This document shows positions 8,095-8,197 of a stretch of DNA of 8,197 bases, one piece after another. The position numbers and the translations under genes were made by a program. Under the pieces are notes generated by a model. It made no database searches. It was given only the letters and a program-made list of their open reading frames with translations, and was not told the DNA's origin. The DNA comes from an uncultured Gammaproteobacteria bacterium (GTDB lineage Bacteria > Pseudomonadota > Gammaproteobacteria > SZUA-140), in the NCBI GenBank assembly GCA_945787585.1, contig CALZIG010000321.1, positions 1-8,197 on the forward strand. Direction: 5' to 3'. Position 1 is the stretch's first letter, and each line of letters opens with the position of its first letter.

Positions 8095-8125
8095 ACTTGC
8101 GCTCAGGTATTACTTGCGCACAGGT
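8095..8125. repeat. 14-bp direct repeat in the LTTR divergent promoter region
   Basis: ACTTGCGCTCAGGT (8095-8108) and ACTTGCGCACAGGT (8112-8125) agree at 13 of 14 bases, with starts 17 bases apart. They lie about 50-80 bases upstream of the LTTR start codon, where autoregulatory sites of such proteins often lie. Probable regulator binding sites. Confidence 0.6.
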
Positions 8126-8132
8126 GCGCACC
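8115..8132. promoter_or_regulatory. TGCGCA-N4-TGCGCA and GGTGCGCACC palindrome
   Basis: TGCGCA at 8115-8120 recurs at 8125-8130 with four bases between, and as TGCGCA is itself a palindrome the pair forms a dyad. The second half lies inside the perfect 10-bp palindrome GGTGCGCACC (8123-8132). It overlaps the second copy of the 14-bp direct repeat, so it may be part of the same operator. Confidence 0.45.
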
Positions 8133-8153
8133 GACTGAATAGGGATAACAGGG

Positions 8154-8197
8154 ATGATGACCGAGGCACATGTGGACACCGGATTCGGCGCTGTCTA
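8154..8197 (+). CDS. Start of a gene divergent from the LTTR (truncated by window end)
   Basis: ATG at 8154 (with a second in-frame ATG at 8157) opens a frame reading MMTEAHVDTGFGAV that is still open at the last base. AGGGA (8141-8145) lies about nine bases before the first ATG and GGG directly before it, which is a modest ribosome binding site. Its place, divergent from a LysR-type gene with repeats between, suggests it is the regulator's target. Fourteen residues are too few to name a family. Confidence 0.45.
   Translation, partial: MMTEAHVDTGFGAV

Noticed and set aside
8140..8153. TAGGGATAACAGGG, identical to the first 14 bases of the 18-base I-SceI homing endonuclease site
   Set aside because: The last four bases (ATGA here against TAAT) all differ, and the match lies in an ordinary ribosome-site region before an ATG. 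It is most likely a coincidence, though contamination from a vector could be excluded by extending the sequence.

Overview
This window looks like chromosomal DNA of a gammaproteobacterium, possibly a marine or aquatic one. The reasons are a single-chain NADP-type isocitrate dehydrogenase, an RluA pseudouridine synthase with close family-level resemblance to the enterobacterial enzyme, an LTTR regulator and a PAS-GGDEF signalling protein, all at moderate GC. This taxonomic placement is inference from protein resemblance only. No phage, transposon, CRISPR, tRNA or rRNA is visible.

Layout, left half. The window opens inside a plus-strand sensor histidine kinase, of which only the C-terminal part is present (ends at 596). 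A 296-base gap follows, with a 16-bp tandem repeat directly after the kinase stop. Next come a full-length monomeric isocitrate dehydrogenase (893-3118), an exported SIMPL-domain protein (3176-3865) and a small 5-carboxymethyl-2-hydroxymuconate isomerase homologue (3950-4306). All are on the plus strand with short gaps and no convincing terminators between them. An 8-G run sits exactly at the translation start of the SIMPL gene.

Middle. A minus-strand PAS-GGDEF diguanylate cyclase (4447-5358) converges on the isomerase gene. Upstream of it lies a 356-base non-coding stretch (5359-5714) that is the most structured part of the window. It holds several inverted repeats, a 17-bp palindrome, a long hairpin (about 15 bp of stem plus extension) and, on the plus strand, a good intrinsic terminator that belongs to no visible gene. 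That combination suggests either an unannotated small RNA or a regulatory leader.

Right half. A minus-strand lipoprotein-type cytochrome c (5715-6200) is divergent from rluA (6414-7085). rluA converges on a minus-strand LysR-type regulator (7138-8046). Beyond the regulator is a typical divergent LTTR control region, with a 14-bp direct repeat, a GGTGCGCACC palindrome and a perfect TATAAT box. It leads to the first codons of a plus-strand gene cut off by the window end.

How the genes relate: these are mostly independent housekeeping, metabolic and signalling genes, not one pathway. The most noteworthy items are the orphan structured intergenic region, the G8 tract at a start codon, a His-to-Leu change at a position tied to NADP specificity in the isocitrate dehydrogenase, and the LTTR operator region.
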